A stretch of 64,000 bases of DNA from Larus michahellis (lineage: Eukaryota; Chordata; Aves; Charadriiformes; Laridae), in assembly GCF_964199755.1 (NCBI RefSeq), contig NC_133917.1, forward strand, positions 3,603,501 through 3,667,500. Reading direction: 5' to 3'. A program made the position numbers and the translations under genes. The notes beneath the pieces were generated by a model. That model searched no databases. It was not told the origin of the DNA and worked only from the letters and a program-made list of their open reading frames with translations. Shown piece by piece: positions 19,001 through 30,219 of this stretch (position 1 is its first letter; each line of letters begins with the position of its first letter).

Positions 19001-22000
19001 AGAAAGCTGCCTCTGGTTTTGGGTTTTTTTTCCTTGGGAAACACGGTGCTTGGTACCTCAGCTCTGCTGGAAGGGCCTGATTTTTGGAGCTGACCTAAAG
19101 CAACCTGTTAAAATCAGTTAAAAACTTGATTCTGGTGTACCGAGGCTGGAGGAAAGCGTAGGGGATAGAGCGCACAAAGCGACTCGGGCCTGAGAAACCT
19201 TCTTATCTCCCGCTAGCAGCAGGGCTTGAAATGCTTACCTTTCCCTGCCCTTTACTTCGGGGCTTTCAGACGTTTAGCGGAATGCTGTGGAGTAGATTTC
19301 AACAATTCCCTGAGGCACCTGCTCAGGTTTTCGTGCACGGAAGCGCTGTAGAGGGCAAATACCCGTTTTCAGATTTAGGTAAGCAAGGTTAAAAGCCTGT
19401 AGTATTTGATGGGACATCTCAGGCATGTTGGGTTTTGATTTGGCGTGTAATTACGCTTAACCGTTCTGCGTCGAGCTTTTTTGCTCCTTGAGGTCCTGAC
19501 AAAGTTCATCAATTAAGTTTTGCCTCCCAAAGTTGCCTCGCGGTTTTAAGTTAAGGCGTTTTCTTTCAGTCCCTTCCGAAAAGGTGGGTCAGGCGGTTGC
19601 CTGGGCAGGTGCTGTATTTCTTACACGACGTCTCTGGTGTTCGCCCGTCTCCCCGTGCAGGTTGGATGGCTGGAGGCTGCTTTTAGGAAACCACAGAGGT
19701 GACGGTCCCAGTTAACGCGAACTGTGCGTAGTGGGTCATTTCCTCGCTCTTCTAGAAAACAGCTCAAAATCTCCTGGCTGCCGTGCGCGCGTTGCCGTCG
19801 CAGCTCTGGCTGGTGGGAGTGGCGGATAAAACTGGACGGGCTGAAGCCACCTGATGGCTTTAATCGCTGAAGCTCACGGCGTCATTTAAACTTCACCAGT
19901 TTCTTCCTCGTCCGCCAGACGAGTCTCGCGCTCGGATCCTGTCTCCGCCCCCGTTCCGTATGTGCAGTCCCGGTCCATGCGGAGACGTTGCTTGGAGGCT
20001 TCATCCCCGTTCCCTGTGTGCTGCGTCCCTTAATTTATCTCCACAGCTTCACTCCCCGTCTCCGACGCGCAGAACAGAGCGGGCCGTTTGCTGCTGCTCT
20101 TTTTATTTAGCTGAGGATTCAAGTGGGTTCTGTAGTAGGCAGTAATTGCTAGGATTTTTTTTTTTTCTAATGCAATTGAAATGAGGGTGTTTAATGAATT
20201 AACGTTTTCACCGTGTTTATTGTGGTGCAGGTAGTCCGCTCCCTTCCGCCAGCCACCGAACTGGAGGCTCGGCTCACCCTTGTTTTGACCTCGTTGCGAG
20301 GAGTTTCTTCGCCGTCCATTAGGTTTTATTTTCGGAGACGAGAGACGGAGACTTCTCGTGCTCAGTGAAAGGGGTTGGGTTGGTTTTCTTTTTTCTGAGG
20401 TTTACCCCCTGCTGAACTTGTCTTGTCCAAACTGCAGCCGAGGCGAAGCAGCCAAGCAGAGCTTCCCCGGAGCAATTACAGCAGTCGCTGGCAGCCGGCA
20501 GCCCCCGGGCTGCGAGTCTGCGTCCGGCTAATGAAGGCTGATAGAAAACGCTTGTCCGGACCTGATCTGCTCTGGGGGGGGCTCCCAGGAGGGAGACTCC
20601 CCTCCTTGGCACTTCTACACCCAGCAAACCCCATTTCTGGCTGTTTTCTAGAGGTAGGATCACTAAAAAAGGTCTGGCTTCGTGTTCAGAGGCCGCTGGG
20701 TCGTTCTGCTGCCACTTTGAGTACTTCGCTCAATGGCCCCTGGGTGTTTCAGCGACTTTTGAGCCCAGGAGAGTTTTTCTCTGAGTAGTTCTTTGGAGTT
20801 ACGGTAGAAAAAAATCCCCTGACTGGCACCAAGGCGGCAAATTTGACCCTAAATGATCTCTGCGGATCACATCGCCCCTTCCTGCCATCGCGTTTCGGCG
20901 TTTACTAACAGCAAGATGCGATTTAGCCAAGTCTTTGTGGATCAGATTTCCGAAAGATGGCACATCTCCCCGCGTTGGCGGCCAAACCCACCTCCCTCGC
21001 CGCGCCAGACGCTCTCTTGACCCCTCCGTTCCAGCCAGCAGCATCTAATCCCTTGCTTTTCCTTTCCAAACTTTCTCATTGCAGCCGCCACAGTGAGAAG
21101 GCTCCTCGGGCTCTTTTGAGAAGGTGCCAAACGCGCAGGAGATGGTTTCTGTAGATCTTCCCGGTCCTTTTGGTAACCGAGATGAGCAGGAGGTGTCTGC
21201 AGAGCTGGATGTCTCTTAATGACGCCGGCAGCCAACAGAGAGGGGCTTCTTTAGGGCCATTGAGGGTGTCTTGGGCCCATCGCCTCGTCTCCTTGGGCTC
21301 CCTCTAGTCCACCTTTACGTCTGTGTCCTCCCTGAGCTCCCTTTTCCGTACTTCCCAGTGAAGGGAATGGTTCAAGGTGTTTATATCTACAAAGGAAAAC
21401 ATGTGGATGTGCTTTGGGCATGATCTTGATAGAGTTTCTAAATTTTTTCCAGGGGGCAGGAATAAAACCCCACTTTTTGGTTCTTCTGGTGGTACAATCG
21501 AGGCCAAACTGGTGGAAGCCTCTTTGGGCAGAGGAGGTGGGCCAGTACCCGTGAGCTTTCCCTGTTCTCCGGTTCTCGGAACTGGAACGGGGCTGGCTTT
21601 GTGGCTCTTCTCCCTCTGCTTGTGAAAGGTATTTGATGTCCCACCCCCGCCACCATTGACTCCTTCTCCCACTTGTGCTCCTGCTGGACCCCATCCCTGT
21701 GAACGCATGTCGGAGAGCACTAATATGGCTCTTCCCGGTGCTGCCTCCTCTCCATCCCCAGGCCTTGGACATTCTTGGAGAAAATCAGAGCCGTTCCCTA
21801 CTTTTCCTCTCCTTGAAAGCACTTGCCGTCTGTCTTCTGCTGTGGGAAGAAATCAAATCAGGAGTGGAAGGGAAACCTGGGAGAAGAGCTCCAGGAGAAC
21901 ATCTACCAGCGCCTGAACCCCCACCACCAGCCAGGAGAGGAGCTTCATGGTGGCTTTTTTGAGGCTTTACACCCAGGGGGATTGTTCCAGAGCTGCTGGG

Positions 22001-25000
22001 ATGCTGTAAAGCTGGCGATGAATTTATTCCTGTCTATTTTTATGCTAAGTGAGATCCTCAAAAGACGAGCGGCACCAGTTCACGGGAGGCCATCGGAGAC
22101 GGGCTTCAGGTCTCCGGTCCCCCCTGGAGCGTAGCGCTCCGCGTGCAGGAGCCTGGCGAGGCAGCCCCGTGGCTGCTGAGCTTTTCTCCGCCGTCACTCA
22201 CTCTCTCCGATGAATTAGATTCGTTCTCGCTTGGTTTATTTGTGGTTTTGACTCTCTGCTTGGCAGGTACTTTTTTTGGATGAGTTCTTCAGGTCTGTTT
22301 GGTCCTTCTTTTGCCTGTCTCAAAGCCCGGGTCTGTGCAGCCCTTTTAAAAATGGCCAATACTGAGACGAAAATATTGGACTTCCATTTTTTTTGCATTA
22401 ATTCTGCAAACACGGCAGAGGCCATCTTAGGTAAACTGACATATAGCGTACTGGCTGGCGTCCCCCCCCCGTTCCTCTCAGTAAGCTTTCTTTGTTCTCT
22501 TATTCCTACAGGCAATACTTAAAACAGGAAAGTCTTGACAAGAAGAGGAAAGAGTTCGACACTAATGGCTGGTCGTTGCTGAGTAAGAAGAGTCAGGTAG
22601 GTTTGGGCAGCCCGAGGTTTGGTCTCTCTGTGTCTTTGCTTTTTTTTTTCTTGGCCTCAGGGCACCTTTTCTGGCTGGTTTTCCCGCTGGGCACATTCCC
22701 GCGGTGACTGTAGGGGGTAGAACAAATCCCAGCTCATCGGTGCTTTTCCCATCCGGACCTTCGTGGAAGCCGGGAGGCTTTTCTGAGCCCAGGGCTGCCC
22801 CAGTGCCGCCGCCATTCCTGCTGCCCGCCCCCTTCTCTTCAGCGCCCCCCACCCCCCCGCCCCTTACTCGTGTTCTCCCATCCGTGGAGACCTCCCTCGT
22901 TTGGGAGAGGTCACAGAAATCACAGAAACTTCAGCGTTGGAAGGGACCTCTAGATATCATCTAGTCCCACGCCCCTGCTAAAGCAGGATTGCCCAGAGCA
23001 CATCCCTCAGGGCTGCATCCAGGCGGGTCTTGAAAATCTCCAGAGAAGGGGACCCCACACCCTCCCCGGGCAGCCTGTTCCGGGGCTCCGTCACCCTCAC
23101 TGTAAAGAAGTTTTTCCGTGTATTTGAACGGAACTTCCTATGTTCCAGCTTGTGCCCCTTGCCCCTTGTCCTGTCACTGGGAACCAATGAAAAGAGTCTG
23201 GCTCCGTCCTCCTTCAACCCACCCTTTACATACTCGTATGCCGTAATAAGGTATTCTCTTCTCGGCCTTCTCTTCTCCAGGCTAAAGAGTCCCAGCTCTC
23301 TCAGCCTTTCCTCAGAAGGGAGGTGCTCCAGTCCCTCAATCATCTTAGTTGCCCTACGCTGGACCCGCTCCAGCAGTTCCCTGTCCCTCTTGAACTGGGG
23401 AGCCCAGAACTGGACGCAGTACTCCAGTTGTGGCCTCACCAGTGCAGAGTAGAGGGGGAGAATGACCTCCCTCGACCTGCTGGCCACACTCTTCCCTATG
23501 CAGCTCAGGATTCCATTGGCCTTTTTGGCAACAAGGGCACATTGTTGGCTCATGGATAATTTCCTGTCTACCAGGACCCCCAGATCCTTCTCCTCAGAAC
23601 TACTTCCCAGCAGGTCCACCCCTAACCTATACTGGTGCTGAGCATTCTTCCTCCCCAGGTGGAGGACCTTGCACGTGCTTTTGTTGAACCTCATTAGGTT
23701 CCTCTCTGCCCAGCTCTCCAGCCTGTCCAGGTCACGCTGGATGGCAGCACGGCCCTCCGGAGTGTCAGCCACCCCTCCCAGTTTGGTATCATCAGCGAAC
23801 TTGCTGAGGATACACTCTGTCCCCTCATCTAGGTCATTAATGAATATACATGTATATAACGAACAAAATTGGACCGAGTATTGACCCCTGAGGGACACCA
23901 CTGGTTACAGGCCTCCAACTGGACTCTGTGCCGCTGATCACAACCCTCTGAGTTCTGTCACTCAGCCAGCTCTCGATCCACCTCACCGTCACCTCATCTA
24001 GCCCATACTTCCTCAGCTTCCTAACGAGGATGTTATGGGAGACAGTGTCAAAAGCCTTGCTAAGGTCAAGGTAGATGACACCTACGGCTCTCCCCTCATC
24101 CAGCCAACCCGTTATAACATCATAGAAAGCGATCAGATTGGTCAAGCGTGATTTACCCTTGGTAAATCCATGCTGACCACTTCCAATGACTTCCTGTTCC
24201 TCAACGTGTTTGGAGACGACATCCAGGATGAGTCGCTCCATTACCTTCCCAGGGACAGAGGTGAGACTAACCGGCCTGTAGTTCCCTGGCTCCTCCTTCT
24301 TGCCTTTTTTAAAGATTGGAGCGATGTCAGCCTTCCTCCAGTCCTCAGGCACCTCTCCTCTTCCCCATGACCTTTATTCCTCGTTTGGGAGAGGTCCCTC
24401 GTTTGGGAGAGGTCCCTCGTTTGGAGCTCTTTATCCTTAGAATTCAGGAAACGGGGGATGGCTCCTTGGGAAATGACACTCGGTTTCGTGTCCTTGCGTT
24501 AAAGGAAATCCCGCAGCAGATGAACGGCAGCGACTGCGGGATGTTCGCCTGCAAATACGCCGACTGCATTACCAAAGACAAACCCATCAACTTCACTCAG
24601 GTAAACCCCGCCTTGGCCTGTGCCCCTTGTCCTCGGGGAGGGAGAGGGACGGGCACGTGGCACTTCTGGGTGCGCGTTCCGACTTTTTTTTTTTTTTTTT
24701 TTCCACGCGCCCTTTGCCATCTCGGCGGGTTTAAAGCGTCCCCAGCCCGCCTGGGACTCTCCTTGGAGCAGAGCTGGCGCAAGGCACTGCCCCAAGGCTT
24801 TAACACCACGCAAAATTGTTCCTCTGAAGCCACCCTCAGGCCTTCGGTTGTCCTGGGATCCGTGGCGCGCGTCCCCGAAAAACGCGTGAGCTGGGGAAAA
24901 GCTCCCAAACCCATCCTGCGACCCGCTCGTAGCGGTAACGAAAGTGGGGCGTTGTAGCCCGAATCCCGGGGAATTTGGGTGTTACTTAACTCTGTCAACC

Positions 25001-25305
25001 TCCAGGGAATACACCCCGTGCGTGAATATTTCACTTGTGATTATTGGAGAACGTCTGTTCACACCAGAGTTATATTATTACCTACATCTCATCCGCGATC
25101 CCGTTTGGAATGACGGGAAAGTAAATTTTCCCCCGAGAAAAAGGCGCCGCGTAAAAAGCTGCGCCCGGGAGAGCGGCTGGTCCAGCAGCGAGAGATGCTG
25201 ATGTGCCTTTTTCCTTTCTCTTTTCTTTTCCTCCCCGCGAAGCAACACATGCCCTATTTCCGCAAGCGGATGGCCTGGGAAATCCTTCACCGCAAGCTGT
25301 TATGA
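10090..25305 (+). CDS. SENP1: SUMO-specific protease 1 (complete, 611 aa)
   Basis: Cysteine protease of the Ulp1/C48 family that matures SUMO precursors and removes SUMO from proteins in the nucleus. The 16 coding exons are 10090-10188, 11492-11564, 11679-11838, 12888-13047, 13371-13474, 13554-13801, 13995-14049, 14396-14434, 14527-14611, 14876-15028, 15260-15391, 15847-16050, 16869-16948, 22512-22596, 24505-24600 and 25243-25305. All have AG/GT ends and phases fit; total 1836 nt with the TGA stop. The start [17 protein letters not shown] lines up with the mammalian N-terminus. The first ATG of exon 2 (10073) is out of frame. The protein is about 33 residues shorter than the human one, all in the poorly conserved N-terminal part. 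Recognisable blocks are [36 protein letters not shown] (likely nuclear signal) and [19 protein letters not shown]. Confidence 0.97.
10338..10945 (-). mobile_element. CR1 LINE fragment in SENP1 intron
   Basis: Plus-strand text begins 'cagaacggtttgggtggga' and runs through 'caggttgctccaagccccg', 'caagaatttcttccccag' and 'cttctccaggctgaacccc', which is the reverse of a CR1 3' end. About 600 bases remain, with no intact frame. It lies between the SENP1 exons at 10090-10188 and 11492-11564. Confidence 0.85.
16949..22511 (+). other. SENP1: large SENP1 intron (5.6 kb), no gene seen
   Basis: This intron joins the exons that carry Asp517 and the [12 protein letters not shown] segment. It is of ordinary base composition, with few G runs and no tandem array, unlike most other introns in the window. 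I see no CR1 copy, RNA gene or extra exon with a fitting phase. Confidence 0.7.
22894..22911. repeat. 18-bp direct repeat left of CR1
   Basis: 'ccctcgtttgggagaggt' directly precedes the CR1 3' end. The same unit occurs about 2.5 times in tandem on the far side of the element (24378-24422). Confidence 0.85.
22912..24373 (-). mobile_element. CR1 LINE, 5'-truncated, with frameshifted reverse transcriptase
   Basis: About 1.46 kb in minus orientation within a SENP1 intron. Two overlapping frames (24352-23837 and 23901-22978) cover most of the reverse transcriptase: [33 protein letters not shown] in the first; [18 protein letters not shown] and [12 protein letters not shown] in the second. An insertion of about 11 bases near 23850-23860 ('tatacatgtata') breaks the frame between them. 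The endonuclease part is absent, so the copy is dead. It looks younger than the other CR1 pieces here because the frames are otherwise long. Confidence 0.9.
24378..24422. repeat. 18-bp tandem repeat right of CR1
   Basis: Two full copies and a partial third of 'ccctcgtttgggagaggt' (first copy begins with t). This matches the single unit at 22894-22911 on the other side of the CR1 copy. Confidence 0.85.
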
Positions 25306-26079
25306 TGCCGTTGTGCCGAAAAGCCGCTTCCTTGCGAGATTGTCTCAGAAGTGCCCAGATTTGCCCCGCTCCGCAGCCTGAGCCGGGGCAGGCGTCGACT
25401 CAAAAGACACAGCAAGCGAACTCTGTATCCTATTTTTGATAAAACACCGTTCACGGACCAATGCGCAATAGAAATGTTCAGAAGCACACTTGCTTTTTTT
25501 TTTTTTTTCCCCTTCTTTTTCTTTTTTTTTTTTTTAAATTCTATTTCAAGACCTATTTTTACAAGCAATTTCAGGTGCTGAGACTCGAGGGGACAGCATT
25601 CAAGGAACGTTAAATTTTTACGTTGGCTTTTTTTTTTTTTTAAATTTTTTTTCTTTTTTCCAGCTCTTGCTGCCAGCTTTGCTGAGCTGATGGCGTGACT
25701 TTTGGTTTTTCGGGGCTGGGGGGGGGAAAGCTGGATTTCAGGGGTGGGGAAGGCACTTAGGTGGCTCTGGGCGCTCTGCGCTTGAAGTCGGGTGGGCAAA
25801 AGCCGCTTTGGGGCTCGGCGTTCGGGAGGTTGGTGCGCGGAGGAACGTTTTTTGGGTCCCTGCTGCGCCCATATTATCCTCCCCCCCACACACACCCCCG
25901 TCCTCAAACCCGGCCTTTTCTTTTTCTGCCCTAATTTGAAGAGTTCTGCCTGGCACCCTCGGTGCTTAGGGCGGCCTGGCTGTGGGTTTGGGAGAGCTGG
26001 AGGCAGGTCGGGCGTCCCTCGGGGGGGTGGCAAAAGCCATCGAAAATCACTTTTATATTAAACGCCGCTTTCGCGGAGT

Positions 26080-26115
<36 letters not shown>

Positions 26116-27340
26116 CCCCTGCCCCAGGAACCGGCCTCCCGGTTCTTTGCCATCAACTGTTTACGGAAATTCAGGTACAAAACTGTAGCGTTGAGCCCGT
26201 GCGCCCGTTGAATTGTTCTGTAGATGTTTCCAAAAGGTTTGGTTGGGTTTTGGTTGGGGTTTTTTTTTTGGTTTTTTTTTTTTCCCCTGGAGCGACAAAG
26301 AACAAAATCCGCGTGTGCGTTGGCTTTGGGTTTAAGGGGGTTTTGGGGGGGGGGGGTTTTTTTGGTTCTTGTTTGGGTTTTTTTTTTTTTTTTTTTTTTT
26401 TTTTCCTGGGGCCGCGGCTCCTTGCCCACCTTTGTCCTTGCACCGAGGGCCCCCGGCTGAGCGGAATGAATCCTTCCTCCCGTCTCTCTCCCTCTTTCTC
26501 TCTCTCTCCCGGCAGATTTTGCACATGTTTTGCCGGGGGATAAAGGCTGCCGCGAGGGCAAAGGTTGCGAGGAAGGCGAGACGCCGCGGCCAGGGCGGGA
26601 AGTGCTTCCAAAGGGTATCTCCGAGGACCTTCAGCTCCTGGGAGCCTCGAGGACGAGCAGCCGCCCCATCATTCATGGTGGGGAGGGGGGGGGGAAAAAA
26701 AGCAGTAAAAACAGCCAGAAGCGCTTAAACCCCGCCAAAAATGGGATTTTTTTTTATCTTTTTTTGAGGGGGGAGGTGCCCCCACGCTTCTGAAGGTTTT
26801 GCGCCCCCCCCCCAGCGTCTCGCTCCTCCGCGCTCCCCCCCTCGCTCGCCGATGGGGCTGGGCTCGTGCTTTTAATTGTTTTAATTTATTCTCGAGCGCG
26901 ACGCGGGAGGAAGCGGCGAGGGTTCGACGGGCTTCCCGAGGCGCTCAGCCTGCTCCGCTGTACAGAACCTTTTTAAGTATAAGTAAAGAATGAAATAATT
27001 GTCCCCTTTTTGTATTTTTTCGGTCTCCAGCTAGGGAGGGATATTTTATACGTTTTTTTTTTTTTTTCTCTACCTGTAAGCAGTAGTTTTGTACAAAACT
27101 TCTCCCTTTCCCCCCTCGCCTCCCCCCGCCCCCCGGTTGTGTTCTTTGTAGGCTGGTTTGTACCCCCCCCTCTCCCTCCGTGTGTTTTATACCGACTTCA
27201 TTTACTACCTTTTTCTATCTTTTACTGCGAGTAAAGATCTGAGGAGAAAAAAAAAAACCAACCAAACGACCGTATCTTGGCTCTTTTTTGGTGCGCCTCT
27301 GGTGATTCCTGGTGAAATAAAGCGAGGGCCGAGCCCTCTC
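25306..27340 (+). other. SENP1: SENP1 3'UTR with several long T tracts and a poly(A) signal
   Basis: After the TGA at 25303-25305 the DNA has no coding features. T tracts of 14 or more occur near 25494, 25628, 26081, 26380 and 27052, which would make the RNA very U-rich. The first good poly(A) signal I see is AATAAA at 27316-27321; a second is at 27980-27985. The 3' end is inferred from these only. Confidence 0.6.
27316..27321 (+). terminator. SENP1: likely SENP1 polyadenylation signal AATAAA
   Basis: Canonical hexamer in 'ggtgaaataaagcg', followed by a GC-rich rather than GT-rich tail. The second AATAAA at 27980-27985 ('agaataaatcata') is an alternative. Confidence 0.5.
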
Positions 27341-27344
27341 CCTG

Positions 27345-29820
27345 CCGCGGGAGCCCCCCCCCCAACCCCGCGTCGCCCTTTGCGAGCGGCCCTTGCTTGG
27401 GGAAAACGATGTCGCGCCGTTCACCCTCGAGGTTCAAATCAAATCAAATCAAATCAAATCAATCTCCGCGGGCTCGAGCCCTCCCACCGTCTGGGTCTTT
27501 TCGCCCAATTTGGTGGGGGAAGGAGCCCGAGCTGGAGTTAAAAGGCCTTTACGGTCCCGCGCTGCGTCTTATCGCCTTTGATTTTTTTTTTTTTTTGCTG
27601 TTTTCCGCAGGCGGTGAGTTGGGAACGGGGATCCTGTCCCAGTAACCTGCTTTTAGGGCCTTTCCTCCCTTCCCACCCGCCCGGGGAAGGAGCTTCCAGC
27701 CCCCGCCGTCCCCCTCCAACCCAGTCGTTTTGGCCTGAAAAGAGCCCCCCCTTACCACGTCGCGGCAAGAAAATCAACAACTCCCTTGTTTTCCTTGGCT
27801 CCCCGCTCCCAAAAAAAGCCGGGGGAGAAAATGGTCCCGTCAAAGGCGGCTTGTGCCGGTGCCCCGAAGAGGCTCACGTCCGCGTGTGTCCTCCCCCCCC
27901 CGCCCGGCTCCCGGCCTTTTGCGGCCACCAAAAATGCATTCAGCATTTATTCCTGCCCTTCTTTCTGCCTTATTAATAGAATAAATCATATTGCCCGGCC
28001 CCCCCGGCCCGGGGATTTTTCAGGTCATATTGACTTTTTCCCCTCCTTCCTGTAGCCTTATTCCTAGACATGAGCAAGGGGGTGGGTTTTTTTTTTTTGT
28101 TTTTTTTTTTTTGCCCGCTGTTTCCAAAGGGCCCAGTTCTTGGCGGCTCCCGAAATTCCTCCCCGACGCACACACGTGGCTTCTGTAAATACCCGCGGGC
28201 GCTGCCTCCCCTCCTCGTCCCCATCCCGTCCCGTCCCCACCCCGGGGGGCTCAATGCTCCATTCATCCGCTCCCCACGCTCTGCCTCGAAGTCGGGAATT
28301 ACCTGCTCCGCTCCGAGCGCTAACGAGCTTTTCCAGCTCGGATGCCTCCCGGAACGGCGTGACGCGCGTCTCCCCCCTGCCCCCAGCCTCCGTTATCCCC
28401 CCGAGAGGGGGTTTTTTTGGGGCTTCTCTCAAAATCTCGGGGGTGGGGGGTGGTTTCGGGGGTGGGGGGGGTGGAGCGGGAGGGAAAGACGGCGCTTGGG
28501 ATGCTGCTGCCCAGGGAGCGCGGGAGCGAGAGCGTCTCCGCAAACACCCCGATCGGCCAAAAAACCCTTCGCGATTATTGCTGCAAAGAAGCAGTTTTGT
28601 TTCTTTTCTCCCCCCGGCGAGGGGGTCCCCACTGCCGCGGGGTCCCTTCTGCCCCGGGGACCCTTCTCCATCCTTCCCTCCCACCCTCCGCGTCCCTCTG
28701 GCTTCCTCGAAGGAGGAAAACAGGAATTGTTATCTGCTGAAAATTCCCCCTTGTCCCTTTTTCCCGGCTCCCGACGGCCGGCCCCGCTGGTTTCCGCAGC
28801 CGGTTCCGATATTGCCCTGGATCCGGTGGATTCAGACAGGGACCGAGGTGACGGTTGGGGTCACCTCCATGGAGGGCTCCCGGCTTCCTGCTCGACGCGG
28901 GGGGTGAACAGCTGAGCTCCGGCTCGCGTGGAGCGAGGATGGGCCAGGACCTTCTCTTGGGCCACCTCTCTCTGGGCTTCCCAGCCCCATCCTGGGTCCA
29001 GGAGCTTCTTTCCGTGGAAGGTGGGCTGTGGGCTTCCACCCGGCCACTGGTGGTGGTGGAGGAGGTCACTGGTGACACAGGAGGTCACTGGTGGTGGTGG
29101 ATCTGGTCTCACTGCTGTTGCGTTTGCACCATGGATGAAGGATCCAGCCCAATCCCGAGCTCCGGCTGCAGCAGTTTTGGGATCTGCAGCCCCCGAGTCC
29201 CTTGAGCCAGGACCCAGACGGGAGGTCCCAACACCGGCAGGTCCCTCACGGGGACAATCGGGTGACACTGTCCCACAGCCGTGCCCGGAGCAGCTCCACG
29301 TCCGCGTCGATCGAGGGACCGGGGAGGAGGCACCGCTCGACGCCCAGGCGCGGACGCGGGCCGGGCCGTGCGTCCCGGGGGTCTTTCCTCACCAACCCGC
29401 CCCGAACATCCCACCGCCACCCCCTCGCCCCAAACCCAACGCGCATCCCCCCCCCCTCCCCAACGCAGGGCGCAGAAGGTGACACGGTGACAAGCGGCGG
29501 TTCGTCTCCCACCCCCCGCTCCAGGCCGAATCCATCCTGGCTGCTAAGGGGGGGGGGGGGGGGGGGAAAGCACCGTTTGGGGACAAAAATGCCCTTTGTG
29601 GGCTGCAGCGGCGAGCGGCGGCGTGTTGCGATTGGCATCCGCATTGTTGGGTAAACTTTGTCCAGCCCGGCCGCCTCGCTGCCGGCGCTCCCCAGAAATA
29701 ATTAAACGAGTTCCTCCAAAGCCGAGTCCCAGATTTACGGCGCGTACGGACACAGCCGCCCTTGTGCCGGGGTGGAGGCGGGGGGAAAGGCGGGAGGGGG
29801 CTTCCCTGGGCCCCCCGTAC
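27345..29820. other. SENP1-COL2A1 intergenic DNA, no gene seen
   Basis: GC-rich, mostly single-copy sequence with short T and G runs. Open frames occur but none resembles a known protein or shows a chain of phased splice sites. A short TGG/GGT-rich patch lies at 29048-29102. Confidence 0.6.
27435..27463. repeat. AAATC microsatellite
   Basis: Five to six units of 'aaatc' just past the SENP1 3' end. Confidence 0.85.
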
Positions 29821-29824
29821 CCCG

Positions 29825-30215
29825 AAACCCCGGGGCAGATGCCGCAAAACCCAGGGTATAAACCCTAAAAACCTGGGGCAGATGCTCCAAAACCCCGGGA
29901 AGATGTCCCAAAACCTGGGGTACCTGCCCCAAAACCCAGGCGGGATACCCCAAACCGTGGGGCAGATGCCCCGAAACCCGCGGTATTAGCCCCGAAACCC
30001 AGGGTAGATGCCCCAAAACCCGGGGTATGAGCCCCAAAACCCAGGGTAGATGCCCCAAAACCCAGGGTATGAGCCCCAAAACCCGGGTCAGATGACCCAA
30101 AACCCGGGGTATGAGCCCCAAAACCCAGGGTAGATGCCCTAAATCCTGGGGTACGAGCCCCAAAACCCGGGACAGAAGTCCCAAAATCCAGGGATTAAGC
30201 CCCAAAACCTGGGGG
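29825..30215. repeat. 21-bp minisatellite
   Basis: About 18 copies of units like 'ccccaaaacccagggtagat' plus one base. Alternating variants ('gatgccccaaaacccgggg' and 'gagccccaaaacccagggt') make a 42-bp higher-order period in the centre. Confidence 0.9.
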
Positions 30216-30219
30216 CTTA

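Larger units (their letters stand above)
15260..25305 (+). other. SENP1: SENP1 Ulp1-type protease domain (exons 11-16)
   Basis: Residues about 393-611. The catalytic triad is visible: His500 in HLGVHWCLA (end of the exon at 15847-16050), Asp517 in ITYYDSMGG (16869-16948), and Cys570 in [12 protein letters not shown] (codon at 24535-24537). The oxyanion Gln564 lies six residues before the Cys. [14 protein letters not shown], which contacts SUMO in the family, spans 15391/15847. The domain ends ...[15 protein letters not shown]. Nothing is missing, so the enzyme should be active. The domain is split by a 5.6-kb intron and by an intron carrying a CR1 copy. Confidence 0.96.

Noticed and set aside
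23837-24352. Reverse-transcriptase-like frame as a host gene
   Set aside because: It is the fingers/palm part of a 5'-truncated CR1 LINE with a frameshift; no intact element.
29825-30215. CRISPR-like regular repeats
   Set aside because: No unique spacers of constant length; it is a minisatellite in a vertebrate genome.
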